Made by a program: the position numbers and the translations under genes
Notes under the pieces: generated by a model
Database searches by the model: none
What the model was told of the DNA's origin: nothing
The model's input: the letters and a program-made list of their open reading frames with translations, nothing else
DNA from: a virus
Reading direction: 5' to 3' (one strand)
Length of the DNA stretch: 47,886 nucleotides
Virus record (IMG/VR): IMGVR_UViG_3300035390_000028
Coordinates: 1-47,886 of that record
Part shown: positions 8,592 to 17,584 of the stretch, one piece after another
Position numbering within the stretch: the stretch's first letter is position 1
Layout of the letters: the number at the start of each line of letters is the position of its first letter

Positions 8592-9530
8592 TTAATTTGA
8601 TGTTACTCCATCCTCTAAGTTTAAAACCTCTCCCATTAATAAATACGTATTAAAAATTAAAGCTTTTGCTTCTTCAAAAGTTACATCAGAATGAATACCA
8701 TTACAAACTCTTTCATATAAATTTGACAAATTTTGACGCAATCTATCTTTTCGAGTTTTACTTGTAATCTTTGTATCAATATAAACATTAATTCGATTTT
8801 TAGCATTTTTCTTTTGTAATTTTAGTTCATTTCCATTAATTGTAATGGTTTCATCACTTGGAGGAAAAATAAAATCAGCAAAAGTATCAATTATTCTTCT
8901 ACATGATGATAGAGCTTGGCTAATTGATTCTGAATCTTTTTCTTGTAATCTATCCATTACTGATGGTAACATTTCAATAACATCCTTTGCTTCTTTGGTA
9001 ATTGATTTATCAATATCTTGTTTATATTTTTCAAAAATAGAGTCGATAACCTTTTCATAAGTAATAGAATAGTAAACGTCAGTAATATAATCATGAAGAA
9101 TAGAAAAAACACTACCTTTAATACCAGATAAATGTGAAATTATTATTCCTATTTTGTTAATGCTATTAGTAACACCATAATTAACTAAAATTGCATCATT
9201 ACCACTTGAATCTGTAGTTCTATAACATAAAAGTTTTTTTTCATTTACTTTTATCAATGTTTCAATTTGTACTAATGATTCAAAATATCCACTTGAGTGT
9301 TCTTCATTAGTCCATCTTTTCGTTTGTTCCATATAATCTTCAGAAATAGAACCGTTATCATATCCTCGCAACTCATAATCAATCCATTCCTCAATATCAT
9401 TATCTTTCTCTGGTCTAAGACGTAATAACCTTTTTGTTTTTAATAATATTTTTTCTCCAGTTATTCTATCTAATTCAATATCAGCCAGAATTTCCTTTGT
9501 AAATTCTAATATTTCTTCTTGTTTTTTCAT
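8592..9530 (-). CDS. AbiTii-like abortive-infection protein
   Basis: A 312-residue protein. Residues 1-60 match my memory of the AbiTii N-terminal domain: a helix with EILADIELDRI, a kinase-like spacing of Leu/Lys, then EEWIDYELRGY. Residues 200-305 are helical with SCRRIIDTFADFIFPP and RVCNGIHSDVTFEEA, like the C-terminal domain in several abortive-infection proteins. The family is linked to phage exclusion. AGGAGAGAGAA precedes the ATG. It sits in a cassette with a membrane protein and two DUF285-repeat proteins inside the prophage, so it probably defends the lysogen against other phages. The domain call is by eye. Confidence 0.6.
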   Translation of the reverse strand: MKKQEEILEFTKEILADIELDRITGEKILLKTKRLLRLRPEKDNDIEEWIDYELRGYDNGSISEDYMEQTKRWTNEEHSSGYFESLVQIETLIKVNEKKLLCYRTTDSSGNDAILVNYGVTNSINKIGIIISHLSGIKGSVFSILHDYITDVYYSITYEKVIDSIFEKYKQDIDKSITKEAKDVIEMLPSVMDRLQEKDSESISQALSSCRRIIDTFADFIFPPSDETITINGNELKLQKKNAKNRINVYIDTKITSKTRKDRLRQNLSNLYERVCNGIHSDVTFEEAKALIFNTYLLMGEVLNLEDGVTSN

Positions 9531-9568
9531 TTCTCTCTCCTACATTTAATAATAACCTTAAAACTCAC

Positions 9569-9976
9569 TTACTTCATTAACATTCCAGTTGAAACATCAC
9601 CTTTGAAAGAAGAATTTCTAAACATTAAGTTCATATTTTTAACAGAAGAAACCTTCCAATTTGAAAGGTCTCTATTAAACTTAGAGTTAAGAAACATCAA
9701 ACTCATATCTTCAACATTAGCAACATTCCAGTTGGCAATATCTCTATTAAACTTAGAGTTAATAAACATAGCACTCATATTTCTAACAGAAGATACATTC
9801 CACTTAGAGATATCTCTATTGAATATTGTATCTGAGAACATTCCTCTCATATCTGTAATAGTTGATTCATCTATATAATTTAAATCAACTTCATTTCCAT
9901 TCTCTTTAATAGCTCTTCTTATCTCTACTTCTAATTCTTTCTTAATATAAACAATTAACTGAAAGTTCTTATCCAT
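9569..9976 (-). CDS. Short DUF285 (BspA-type) repeat protein without signal peptide
   Basis: A 135-residue protein carrying about four DUF285 repeats of 24 residues (FNRDISKWNVSSV, NMSAMF). The leader ELEVEIRRAIKENG and DLNYIDESTITDM parallels that of the larger neighbour. It lacks a signal peptide, so it would stay in the cytoplasm. CTGGAG precedes the ATG. It is either a truncated paralogue of the gene at 10009 or a cytosolic partner of the downstream AbiTii-like gene, 38 bases away. Confidence 0.65.
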   Translation of the reverse strand: MDKNFQLIVYIKKELEVEIRRAIKENGNEVDLNYIDESTITDMRGMFSDTIFNRDISKWNVSSVRNMSAMFINSKFNRDIANWNVANVEDMSLMFLNSKFNRDLSNWKVSSVKNMNLMFRNSSFKGDVSTGMLMK

Positions 9977-10008
9977 CTTTAAAACTCCAGTATTTTTAAT
10001 ATAACTTA

Positions 10009-11352
10009 CTATTTATCATCTTCGGGTTTGTTAGCCCAGTGAGTAATACTTCCATTAAATTCAGAATCAGTAAATATATCACTCATATCAGTTACATTAG
10101 AAACATCCCAGTGAGAAATATTTCTATTAAATTCAGAATAATTAAACATAGAATTCATATCATTTACTTTTGAAACATTCCAACGCGAAATATCTCCATT
10201 GAATTCAGATGACATAAACATAAAATTCATATTAGTAACTTGAGAAACATCCCAATCAGAAATATCACCATTAAATATTGTTGCAGCAAACATAAAACTC
10301 ATATCAATTACTTGAGAAACATCCCACTTAGAAATATCACTATTATTTTGAGAGTAACAAAATAGACAACTCATATCAGTAACTTTAGAAACATCCCATT
10401 TAGAAATATCTCCATTGAATTCAGAGGAATAGAACATACTATTCATATCAGTAACTTTAGAAACATCCCACTTAGAAATATCTCCATTAAATTCAGAGCT
10501 ATCGAACATACTATTCATATCAGTAACTTGAGAAACATCCCACTTAGAAATATCTCCATTAAATTCAGAGCTATCGAACATACTATTCATATCAGTAACT
10601 TTAGAAACATCCCACTCAGAAATATCTCCATTAAAAGAAGATTCTTGGAACAATAATTTCATATCTGATACATTAGAAACATCCCATTTAGAAATATCTC
10701 CATTGAAAGAAGATTCCCAAAACATATAACGCATATTAGTAACTTGAGAAACATCCCAATCAGAAATATCACCATTAAATATTGTTAAACAAAACACCCC
10801 AGAGATATCAATAACATTAGAAACATCCCATTTAGAAATATCCCCATTGAAAGGAGAATCACAAAATATCCAACTAATATCATTAACATTAGAAACATCC
10901 CATTTAGAAATATCTCCATTGAAAAGGGATTCATTAAACATTCCTTGCATATCAGTAACATTTGAAACATCCCATTTAGAAATATCTCCATTGAAAAAAG
11001 AAAAATAAAACATACTATTCATATCGGTAACATTTGAAACATTCCATTTAGAAATATCTCCATCGAATCTTGAACAAAAAAACATTTTATGCATATCGGT
11101 AACATTAGAAACATCCCAATAAGAAATATTTCCATAGAAATAAGATTGACTAAACAACTCACTCATATCAGTAATATTAGAAACATCAATATAATTTAAA
11201 TCAACTTTATTTCCATTTTCTTCAATAGCCTGAGATATATATGTTTGTAATTCTTCTTTTGTTTGTGGAACTACTCTACTAACCCCAAAGATGAAACTTG
11301 GTAATACAAAACCAAGTAATATTAAAATCAACAGTACTTTTTTCTTATTCAT
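10009..11352 (-). CDS. Secreted BspA-family (DUF285) repeat protein
   Basis: About 447 residues, starting at the ATG at 11352 because GGGAGAG precedes it. The N-terminus is a signal peptide (KKK then LLILILLGFVLPSFIFG). The rest is about 15 repeats of 24 residues with consensus FNGDISKWDVSNVTDM..MF, typical of BspA-type leucine-rich surface proteins. There is no sortase or membrane anchor at the C-terminus. Two repeats at 10467-10610 are identical at the DNA level except for one base, so the array changes length. It heads the minus-strand cassette with the Abi genes; a lysogenic-conversion adhesin is likely. Confidence 0.8.
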   Translation of the reverse strand: MNKKKVLLILILLGFVLPSFIFGVSRVVPQTKEELQTYISQAIEENGNKVDLNYIDVSNITDMSELFSQSYFYGNISYWDVSNVTDMHKMFFCSRFDGDISKWNVSNVTDMNSMFYFSFFNGDISKWDVSNVTDMQGMFNESLFNGDISKWDVSNVNDISWIFCDSPFNGDISKWDVSNVIDISGVFCLTIFNGDISDWDVSQVTNMRYMFWESSFNGDISKWDVSNVSDMKLLFQESSFNGDISEWDVSKVTDMNSMFDSSEFNGDISKWDVSQVTDMNSMFDSSEFNGDISKWDVSKVTDMNSMFYSSEFNGDISKWDVSKVTDMSCLFCYSQNNSDISKWDVSQVIDMSFMFAATIFNGDISDWDVSQVTNMNFMFMSSEFNGDISRWNVSKVNDMNSMFNYSEFNRNISHWDVSNVTDMSDIFTDSEFNGSITHWANKPEDDK

Positions 11353-11427
11353 TTTATCTCTCCCTAATTTATTCATAAATACTACAACTATTAGGTAACT
11401 AAGTCAAAAGAAATATCTCTCTTAACA

Positions 11428-11441
11428 ACACTTGTTATAAG
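11428..11441 (+). promoter_or_regulatory. Phage promoter-like motif upstream of packaging genes
   Basis: ACACTTGTTATAAG, 20 bases before the HNH endonuclease ATG. It belongs to the TATAAG variant of the seven-copy ACACTTGTTA family, as does the copy at 32055. Confidence 0.5.
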
Positions 11442-11460
11442 CATAGGAGAGAAAAAGAAA

Positions 11461-11877
11461 ATGGCAATAAGAATATCAAAGAGGTGCAAACGTTGTGGAG
11501 CAATACATCAAAACAAATCTGGTTACTGTGATGAATGCACAAAGTATATAAACAAACAGAACGACAAAGGAAGAGCAACAGCTTCAGAGCGTGGATATTC
11601 TGGAAGTTGGAAGACTTTCTCTCAATGGTATCTATCAAACAAGGAACATCAACAGTGTGCTATTTGTGGAGCAAAGGCAACTGTAACAGACCACAAAGCT
11701 TACCCAGCTCCAGTCTTCAAAGAACTCTATGGAGATAACTTCAACTCCTTCTACAATCACCAAGAATTATTTCAACCTCTTTGTCAAAGCTGCAACTTAA
11801 AAAAAGCAAAACAAGACAGATTGAAACTGGATAGTTTCAATTCATTCAAGAAGGTTAAAGACGATTTCTTTGTATAA
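11461..11877 (+). CDS. HNH endonuclease of the DNA-packaging module
   Basis: A 138-residue protein with two zinc-binding pairs at the N-terminus (CKRCG, CDEC), then CAICG, the HNH-type TDHK, a conserved Asn-rich loop, and LCQSCNLKKAKQD. HNH proteins directly upstream of the terminase are known partners in cos cleavage for HK97-like phages. It is followed by the candidate cos site and then terS. AGGAGA lies about 11 bases before the ATG. Confidence 0.85.
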   Translation: MAIRISKRCKRCGAIHQNKSGYCDECTKYINKQNDKGRATASERGYSGSWKTFSQWYLSNKEHQQCAICGAKATVTDHKAYPAPVFKELYGDNFNSFYNHQELFQPLCQSCNLKKAKQDRLKLDSFNSFKKVKDDFFV

Positions 11878-11904
11878 ACATTCAGTTTAAGACTCAACTT
11901 TCTT

Positions 11905-11957
11905 TAGGGGGAGAGGGGGTTCGTAGGTCTGGGAGACTCGAGAGTCGACCAGACTGC
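11905..11957 (+). other. Candidate cos site (GC-rich dyad)
   Basis: GGGGGAGAGGGGG is followed at 11927-11954 by a 28-base nested dyad: GTCTGG...CCAGAC around GACTC GA GAGTC. In a region of about 30% GC this block is sharply GC-rich, non-coding, and placed between the HNH and terS genes, where cos sites lie in related phages. Confidence 0.5.
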
Positions 11958-12018
11958 TTCATCAAAGTTTCTCACACACAAGAATTAGGAAAGGCAAAAA
12001 CATCATAAAAGGACAAAA

Positions 12019-12468
12019 ATGAAAGCTATAGACATAAAAAACAAGATAAAATCAAATCGAACTCAAGGATCTAGGATCTTTCCAGAACCACCAAAAGAAT
12101 ATCTCAAGAGAGAAAAAGATGAATGGAATAGATTATCAAATTCACTACACATTACAGAAAAAGACATTGGACTTCTAACTTTGACAGTTTCATCTTTCTC
12201 AACATTCCAAGAATTTGACAAAGCAATTCATACAAGAATTGAAATAGATCCAGTTACTAAGAAAAGTAAATCGTACAAGCGAACTATGGCTGAGTATTTA
12301 TTGACTCACGCAAACAGCCAGAACCAAGTTGAACTTTCTAACAAAGCTAAGGCTCATGAATCATATCTAAAATCTATCAAACTTCTTAATGCTCTTTGTC
12401 CTCTTACAAATACAGTAAAAAATCCAACAGAAAGTGAGGAAGAAGACTTACTATCAGAGTTACTATAG
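12019..12468 (+). CDS. terS: Terminase small subunit, P27 type
   Basis: A 149-residue probable DNA-recognition subunit of the packaging motor. The N-terminus has the charged linker FPEPPKEYLKREKDEWNRL typical of P27-family small terminases, followed by helices and a polar acidic tail. AAAGGAC precedes the ATG. Its TAG is directly followed by the terL ATG with no gap, so the two are translationally coupled. Confidence 0.8.
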   Translation: MKAIDIKNKIKSNRTQGSRIFPEPPKEYLKREKDEWNRLSNSLHITEKDIGLLTLTVSSFSTFQEFDKAIHTRIEIDPVTKKSKSYKRTMAEYLLTHANSQNQVELSNKAKAHESYLKSIKLLNALCPLTNTVKNPTESEEEDLLSELL

Positions 12469-14169
12469 ATGAAGAATATAAAACCAGCTGTATTAAAACA
12501 GCTAAATCATAAAACAGATACTGACATTGATTTCTATATTGACCAAGTTATCAACAGAAAAATCATTGTAGGAAACTCAGAATACAATGCTGTTAAAAGA
12601 TATCTAAAAGATTTAGAGAATCCTAAATGGAACTTTGAAAAGAACAAAGCATACAAGGTTATAAACTTTGTACAAATTCATTGTAGACACTTTGAAGGAG
12701 TACTTGCTGGAAAGAGATTAAGATTAGAACCATTTCAGAAATTTTTGATCTGGAATATCTATGGCTTCATTGAAAAAGAAACTGGTTACAGAAGATTCAA
12801 AAAAGCTTGGGTTCAAATTTCAAGAAAGAACGGAAAGACTTTGCTCTGTGCTGCTCTTGCTATATATCACTTAATAGAAGATGGAGAAGCTTCTGGACAG
12901 ATTTATTCTATAAGTTCTAAGCTAGCTCAATCCAAAATTGTATTTGATGCAGCTGCTAAAATAATTGAAGCTGATGAATACCTTTCTTCTCTAATTGTTT
13001 TAGCTCAATATAAAATTAAATCTAGTGATTCATATTTCTCAGCACTTGCTTCAACTGGAAGAAAATCAGATGGTTACAATCCAAGTTTTGTAATTGTAGA
13101 TGAAGCTCATACTATGGATGATAACGGTGAAATGTATAACGCTATGTATTCTGGAATGGGTTCAAGAGTTCAACCTCTTATCTTTTCAATTACTACAGCT
13201 GGACTAGATCTGAATTGCTGGGCTTATGATGAATTTGAAATGACTGAAAAGATTCTTTCTGGAGAAGCTGTAGATGATTCTTATTTTATTATGAACTTCA
13301 TAATGGAAAAGAAAGATGATTGGACTAAGATAGAGAATTGGAGAAAATCAAATCCAAACTTAGGAATATCAGTCAGACAATCCTTCCTAGAACAAAGACT
13401 AGCTGAAGCAATAGCTTCTCCAACAAAAGTTGTAGACTTTCTTACTAAAAACCTTAATCAATGGACAAATGCAGCCAAAAGTAGTTGGTTATCTTATGAT
13501 AATTGGAACAAAGCAGTAGTTAAACCAATGACAATGCCTAAATTCCATTGCTATGCTGGACTAGATTTAAGTTCTTCAATAGATTTAACAGCCTTTGCAA
13601 TGACATTTGTAAGTGAAGATGGAACAATTTGTTACAACAGAACTCATTGTTTTCTTCCAGAAGACAACGTACAGGAAGCAGAAAAGAGAGATAAGATGCC
13701 TTATCAACAATTACAGAAGGCAGGATTGATAACTCTTACTTCTGGAAATGTAATTGATTTTGAAGAAGTATCTGAATGGATTCAAAATGCTGTAAAAGAA
13801 TACAATATTGAATACATAGCGTGTGATAGATGGAAATTGACAGACTTAGTTCACTATATGCCAGACTTAGATTACAAGTTCATTGAGTTCTCTCAAGGCT
13901 ACAAGACAATGAGTCCAGCTATCCAACATTTCGAACGTGGAATAATGGAAACCAGTTTAAGAATAGAAGAAAATCCTATAATGAATAATCATATAAACAA
14001 CTGTTCTGTAAAAATGGATGATAATGGAAATGTTAAGATTGTAAAAGTTAAAAGAGAATCTGGCAAACATATTGATGGAGTTATTGCTTCAATTATGAGT
14101 TATCAAATTGCTTTAGATCAAATGAAATTCAGCAAAAGAGAAGTTGAAGATGATGTTATGTTTTTCTAA
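12469..14169 (+). CDS. terL: Terminase large subunit
   Basis: A 566-residue ATPase and nuclease that packages DNA into the capsid. Walker A is SRKNGKT (residues 118-124) and Walker B VIVDEAH (208-214), followed by the coupling motif FSITTAG. The nuclease domain begins at YAGLDLSSSIDLTAF (about residue 361) and ends with GVIASIMSYQ. The length is standard for HK97-type enzymes and every motif is intact. Confidence 0.95.
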   Translation: MKNIKPAVLKQLNHKTDTDIDFYIDQVINRKIIVGNSEYNAVKRYLKDLENPKWNFEKNKAYKVINFVQIHCRHFEGVLAGKRLRLEPFQKFLIWNIYGFIEKETGYRRFKKAWVQISRKNGKTLLCAALAIYHLIEDGEASGQIYSISSKLAQSKIVFDAAAKIIEADEYLSSLIVLAQYKIKSSDSYFSALASTGRKSDGYNPSFVIVDEAHTMDDNGEMYNAMYSGMGSRVQPLIFSITTAGLDLNCWAYDEFEMTEKILSGEAVDDSYFIMNFIMEKKDDWTKIENWRKSNPNLGISVRQSFLEQRLAEAIASPTKVVDFLTKNLNQWTNAAKSSWLSYDNWNKAVVKPMTMPKFHCYAGLDLSSSIDLTAFAMTFVSEDGTICYNRTHCFLPEDNVQEAEKRDKMPYQQLQKAGLITLTSGNVIDFEEVSEWIQNAVKEYNIEYIACDRWKLTDLVHYMPDLDYKFIEFSQGYKTMSPAIQHFERGIMETSLRIEENPIMNNHINNCSVKMDDNGNVKIVKVKRESGKHIDGVIASIMSYQIALDQMKFSKREVEDDVMFF

Positions 14170-14224
14170 AAATTGTTCTCTTCCTCAAAAATAAAACAAG
14201 TTAATATTACAGAGGGAAAAGAAA

Positions 14225-14581
14225 ATGACAAACAAAAATGAAGTAACAAAATTAGTAGAAGAGTTCCAAGAGAATCATCCAGAAGTTCACGTATTCCAAA
14301 GACAAATAGCAATTACATTTACTGAAGAAGAATATGATGAGAAATCAACAATTCATTTAACAGAGAATGTTAAGAAAATGGAATTAGGAGATAGTGAAAT
14401 TTTATTATTCACTGAAGAGAAAGTTAGAGATAGAATTAAATGTTCTGGAATTCAAATTTCTGGAACAATAGATATCAGAATTTGGTTATCAGATATAAAT
14501 GCAAAATACCATTTTAGAAAGACAGAATTCTTTACAAAGAAGTGGATGAAGAACATACAAGAATTATTAACTATAGAATAA
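14225..14581 (+). CDS. Hypothetical protein between terL and portal
   Basis: A 118-residue soluble, charged protein that I do not recognise. AGAGGGAAAAG precedes the ATG. It lies between the large terminase and the next ACACTTGTTA motif, so it is the last gene of the packaging transcript. Confidence 0.6.
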   Translation: MTNKNEVTKLVEEFQENHPEVHVFQRQIAITFTEEEYDEKSTIHLTENVKKMELGDSEILLFTEEKVRDRIKCSGIQISGTIDIRIWLSDINAKYHFRKTEFFTKKWMKNIQELLTIE

Positions 14582-14608
14582 TCAAACTCAAATTTATTCA
14601 TCATTATT

Positions 14609-14627
14609 ACACTTGTTACTTAGAAAA
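14609..14627 (+). promoter_or_regulatory. Phage promoter-like motif upstream of portal
   Basis: ACACTTGTTACTTAGAAAA, identical over 19 bases to the copies at 17607, 22111 and 25678. It lies 14 bases before the portal ATG. Confidence 0.6.
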
Positions 14628-14641
14628 TAGAAGGAACATAA

Positions 14642-16654
14642 ATGAATAATATATTTAAAAGAAACAAGAAAGTAGAAGTAAAAGAATCAACAGAATTGAA
14701 AGAAGCTATATTTACAGGAAGTAATAATTCTGCAATATCAGTTCTTTTCCCATCTGAACTTTCTAGAGTTTTTAATAACTCAGCAGTTTGGGCGGCTGTT
14801 AGATATCTATCTCAAACAATATCTACACTCCCAATTCATATTTACGAAAAAGACGAGAACAAAAGAACTGAAAACTTCAAACATCCAGTTGTAAGCTTGT
14901 TAAATAACCCAAATCCTTACATGACAAAATCAGTTTTCTTTGAAACAATGATTATAAACTTAGAATTATTTGGTATTTCTTATGCAGAAATTACACGTTC
15001 TAGTAATGGCTACCCTATTGCTCTATATCCATTAGCTACAAAAGACATTCAAATCACAGCATACAGTGGAAGATTAACTTATACTTATCTCCCAAACGGA
15101 GCTGAACTTCCTATAGAGAATCTTTTAATGATTATGGGTGGTTCATCAACAGGTTTTATTCCTTTAAAACCAATTCAATATATGGATAGTACACTTGAAT
15201 TATCCAAAGCTGGTGAAGACCTTCAAAGAAAGTATTTACAAAAAGGAACTATGGCTGGTGGAGTTATTCAAGTTCCAGATACTTATTCTAATGAAGATAA
15301 GCAAAGACTTAAAACTTCATTTGATAATACATTTGCTGGAGTTAAAAACTCATTTTCTACAGTAGTTCTTTCTGGTGGAGTAACCTATGAACCTTTGAAA
15401 TTCTCAGCTGAAGACCAACAAATAATTCAAACCAGAGAGTTTTCAATTCAAGAAGTAGCTAGAAGATTTGGTGTTTCACCTTATGTTCTTGGAGATTTAT
15501 CTCATGCTACATTCTCAAATGTAGAACAGCAAGCAATACAAGAATTAAGAACAACTCTTCTCCCTAGAATAGTTAAGATTGAGGAAGCATTAAATAATAA
15601 GCTGTTCTCAGAAAAAGATAGAAAGAAATATTCAGTCAAATACAATATGGATGCTTTCCTTCGTGGTGATACCAGTTCAAGGTATGCAGCTTTCGGACTT
15701 GCCCTTCAAAATGGCTGGATGAATATTAATGAAGTAAGAGAAAGAGAAGACTTAAATCCAGTAATTGATGGTGATACTTTCTTTGTTCCATTGAATTATG
15801 TTTCAAGAGCAACAGCAACAAACTATATTCCAGCAAACTACGTTTCTGGTAGTGAAGAAATAGCTGAACCAAAAGTAGAAGAAATTATTGAGGAAGTTAT
15901 AGAACCAATCAAAGAAGAACTACTTACTGAATCATTTTATATTCAAGAACGCAAAGAAATTTCAGCAACAGCCAAGAAAAAAATTGAAAGACTTACTGCT
16001 AAAATGTTAAAGCAAGAACTTGCTTTGATGGATGAAAATATTGCAGTTATAGGTTCTCAGGGAGTTACTTCTTTTAAAGAACTTATCAATTCTAATGTTG
16101 GTAGAATAGCTATAGAATATACAGAACAATTTCAAACAATCTTTAATGAGATTTCACTTAGTATTAACAAATCTCTAATGAAGCAATTAGGAAAAGAAAC
16201 TCTAGCTGATGAAGAAGACTTAAAGAACTTCATAGAAAAATATACAGCTTCTTTTATTCACAGACACACAGGAGAAATAGTTCATAAGATGATTAATACA
16301 GCAGAGAAGACTACTCCAGAAACTGCTGTAAATGATTTTCAAGAAATATCTTCAAACTTAAAGATGAATCTTCCAAGAGAAACTTCAGAAGAAGAATCTG
16401 TTAGAAGTTCTAATGCAATAATTAAGGCAGCTTCTATTGGTTATGGTTTAACTAAACTTAAAGCTGTAGTTGATCCAGATGCTTGTGATTTTTGTCAACA
16501 ATTTTCTGGCAAAGTTTTTGGTGTTGAAGGATATTTAGCTGCAAAAGGAAGTGAAGTTGAAGATGGTGATGGGAACAAAACCTATATCAAAAAAGACTAT
16601 TCACACTTTCCTCTTCATAAATCTTGTCAGTGTGTAATCACACCAAGTATATAA
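14642..16654 (+). CDS. Portal protein fused to a MuF-like minor head domain
   Basis: A 670-residue protein. Residues 1-400 match HK97-type portals (AVWAAVRYLSQTISTLPIHIY, LNNPNPYMTKSVFFE, FGVSPYVLGD). Residues 430-550 are a helical, Glu/Lys-rich linker. Residues 570-670 match a MuF/minor-head domain, ending DACDFCQQFSGKVF and FPLHKSCQCVITPS, with paired cysteines. In most phages these are separate genes. There is no stop or frameshift in between, so the fusion is genuine in this sequence. The protein forms the DNA-entry vertex and probably carries an injected or connector domain inward. Confidence 0.88.
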   Translation: MNNIFKRNKKVEVKESTELKEAIFTGSNNSAISVLFPSELSRVFNNSAVWAAVRYLSQTISTLPIHIYEKDENKRTENFKHPVVSLLNNPNPYMTKSVFFETMIINLELFGISYAEITRSSNGYPIALYPLATKDIQITAYSGRLTYTYLPNGAELPIENLLMIMGGSSTGFIPLKPIQYMDSTLELSKAGEDLQRKYLQKGTMAGGVIQVPDTYSNEDKQRLKTSFDNTFAGVKNSFSTVVLSGGVTYEPLKFSAEDQQIIQTREFSIQEVARRFGVSPYVLGDLSHATFSNVEQQAIQELRTTLLPRIVKIEEALNNKLFSEKDRKKYSVKYNMDAFLRGDTSSRYAAFGLALQNGWMNINEVREREDLNPVIDGDTFFVPLNYVSRATATNYIPANYVSGSEEIAEPKVEEIIEEVIEPIKEELLTESFYIQERKEISATAKKKIERLTAKMLKQELALMDENIAVIGSQGVTSFKELINSNVGRIAIEYTEQFQTIFNEISLSINKSLMKQLGKETLADEEDLKNFIEKYTASFIHRHTGEIVHKMINTAEKTTPETAVNDFQEISSNLKMNLPRETSEEESVRSSNAIIKAASIGYGLTKLKAVVDPDACDFCQQFSGKVFGVEGYLAAKGSEVEDGDGNKTYIKKDYSHFPLHKSCQCVITPSI

Positions 16655-16661
16655 ATAAAAT

Positions 16662-16722
16662 AATACTCCCTCTTAGAGTATTTTATATATATTGTTCCAG
16701 TCTTTTGGCTGGGGCTTTTTTA
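16662..16722 (+). terminator. Two tandem terminator-like hairpins after portal
   Basis: AATACTC...GAGTATT then TTTTA at 16662-16684. A second, weaker hairpin, CCAG...CTGG followed by seven T, lies at 16694-16722. They separate the portal unit from the inserted gene at 16924. Confidence 0.6.
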
Positions 16723-16834
16723 TAAAAACATTTGTTAAGTTGTTAAATTTTCTTAAAAGTACTTAACGGATTTTTTTTTTAGATTTGTAATTACCTATAA
16801 TATAACAAATTAAAACCTAAAAAGTGTTAAGTGA

Positions 16835-16862
16835 TTAACAAGAATAAAAAAAATGTTACAAT
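16835..16862 (+). promoter_or_regulatory. Sigma-70-like promoter of the gene at 16924
   Basis: TTAACA and TACAAT are separated by 16 bases, 61 bases before the ATG. Another -10-like TATAAT lies at 16796-16801. This gene has an ordinary host-type promoter rather than the ACACTTGTTA motif, as expected for a gene expressed from the prophage. Confidence 0.5.
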
Positions 16863-16923
16863 AAGAGAGTAAATTGGAAGTGCACAACCAATAAAAAAAT
16901 TAACTTAAACAAGGAAATAACAT

Positions 16924-17490
16924 ATGAATAACGTAGTATTATCAGTAGTAGAAATTAACGGTGTGTATAGCTTAGGACTAGGAAACAATATAGATAACAA
17001 AGCCTTCCAAGATTTAAAAATGAATTGGAATAAACTTGATTCCTTTAAGGTTAAAGAAAATCAAAGTACTGATAGTCTTTCAGGATTCTGTAGGAACTAT
17101 CTTCAACCAGCACTTACTCTTTTGAATGATGGGAACATTGCTAGAAGTTCAAATAAAAGTGAAGAACAAGTAATGAAAGATGCTGAAGATTTGGAGAAAT
17201 CAATTAACTATGCTATTTCTGGTCGAGATGCAGGCAAAGGAAAAACTAGCAAAAAAAGAATAGGAATAAAACAATACATTGAAAAATTTACATCAGTAAA
17301 ATTAGAGGGATGTACAGAACTTGAAAAAGCAGAGCATATTGTTGATTTCTTAAAGAATGAAAGAAGAATCAAAAAAGTTGAAAAACAGTTAAAAGATTAC
17401 TCTGTTAATAAATACATGGATTCTAATTTCTATACTGAACAGTTAAATACTGTTGAAGTATTAAAGGACACACTTAACTCTTCAAAATAA
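16924..17490 (+). CDS. Moron-like hypothetical protein between portal and protease
   Basis: A 188-residue soluble protein that I do not recognise. It has a beta-like start (VVLSVVEINGVYSLGLG), then a long charged helical part with basic GKGKTSKKRIGIKQY. It interrupts the head cassette, has its own sigma-70-like promoter, and is bounded by terminators on both sides (16662-16722 and 17552-17584). This is the signature of a moron, a gene inserted into a phage and expressed in the lysogen. CAAGGAAATAACAT precedes the ATG. Role is unknown; regulator or exclusion factor are options. Confidence 0.65.
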   Translation: MNNVVLSVVEINGVYSLGLGNNIDNKAFQDLKMNWNKLDSFKVKENQSTDSLSGFCRNYLQPALTLLNDGNIARSSNKSEEQVMKDAEDLEKSINYAISGRDAGKGKTSKKRIGIKQYIEKFTSVKLEGCTELEKAEHIVDFLKNERRIKKVEKQLKDYSVNKYMDSNFYTEQLNTVEVLKDTLNSSK

Positions 17491-17551
17491 GAAAATCAAC
17501 TCCATATTATAAATATAAATAGTTCTAAATAAATTATCAATTTCTCAATAA

Positions 17552-17584
17552 AACACTGTAGTTAATTCTATGGTGTTTTTTTTT
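17552..17584 (+). terminator. Intrinsic terminator
   Basis: AACACTGTAG TTAATT CTATGGTGTT hairpin followed by about ten T. It closes the inserted gene and lies 22 bases before the next phage motif. Confidence 0.7.
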
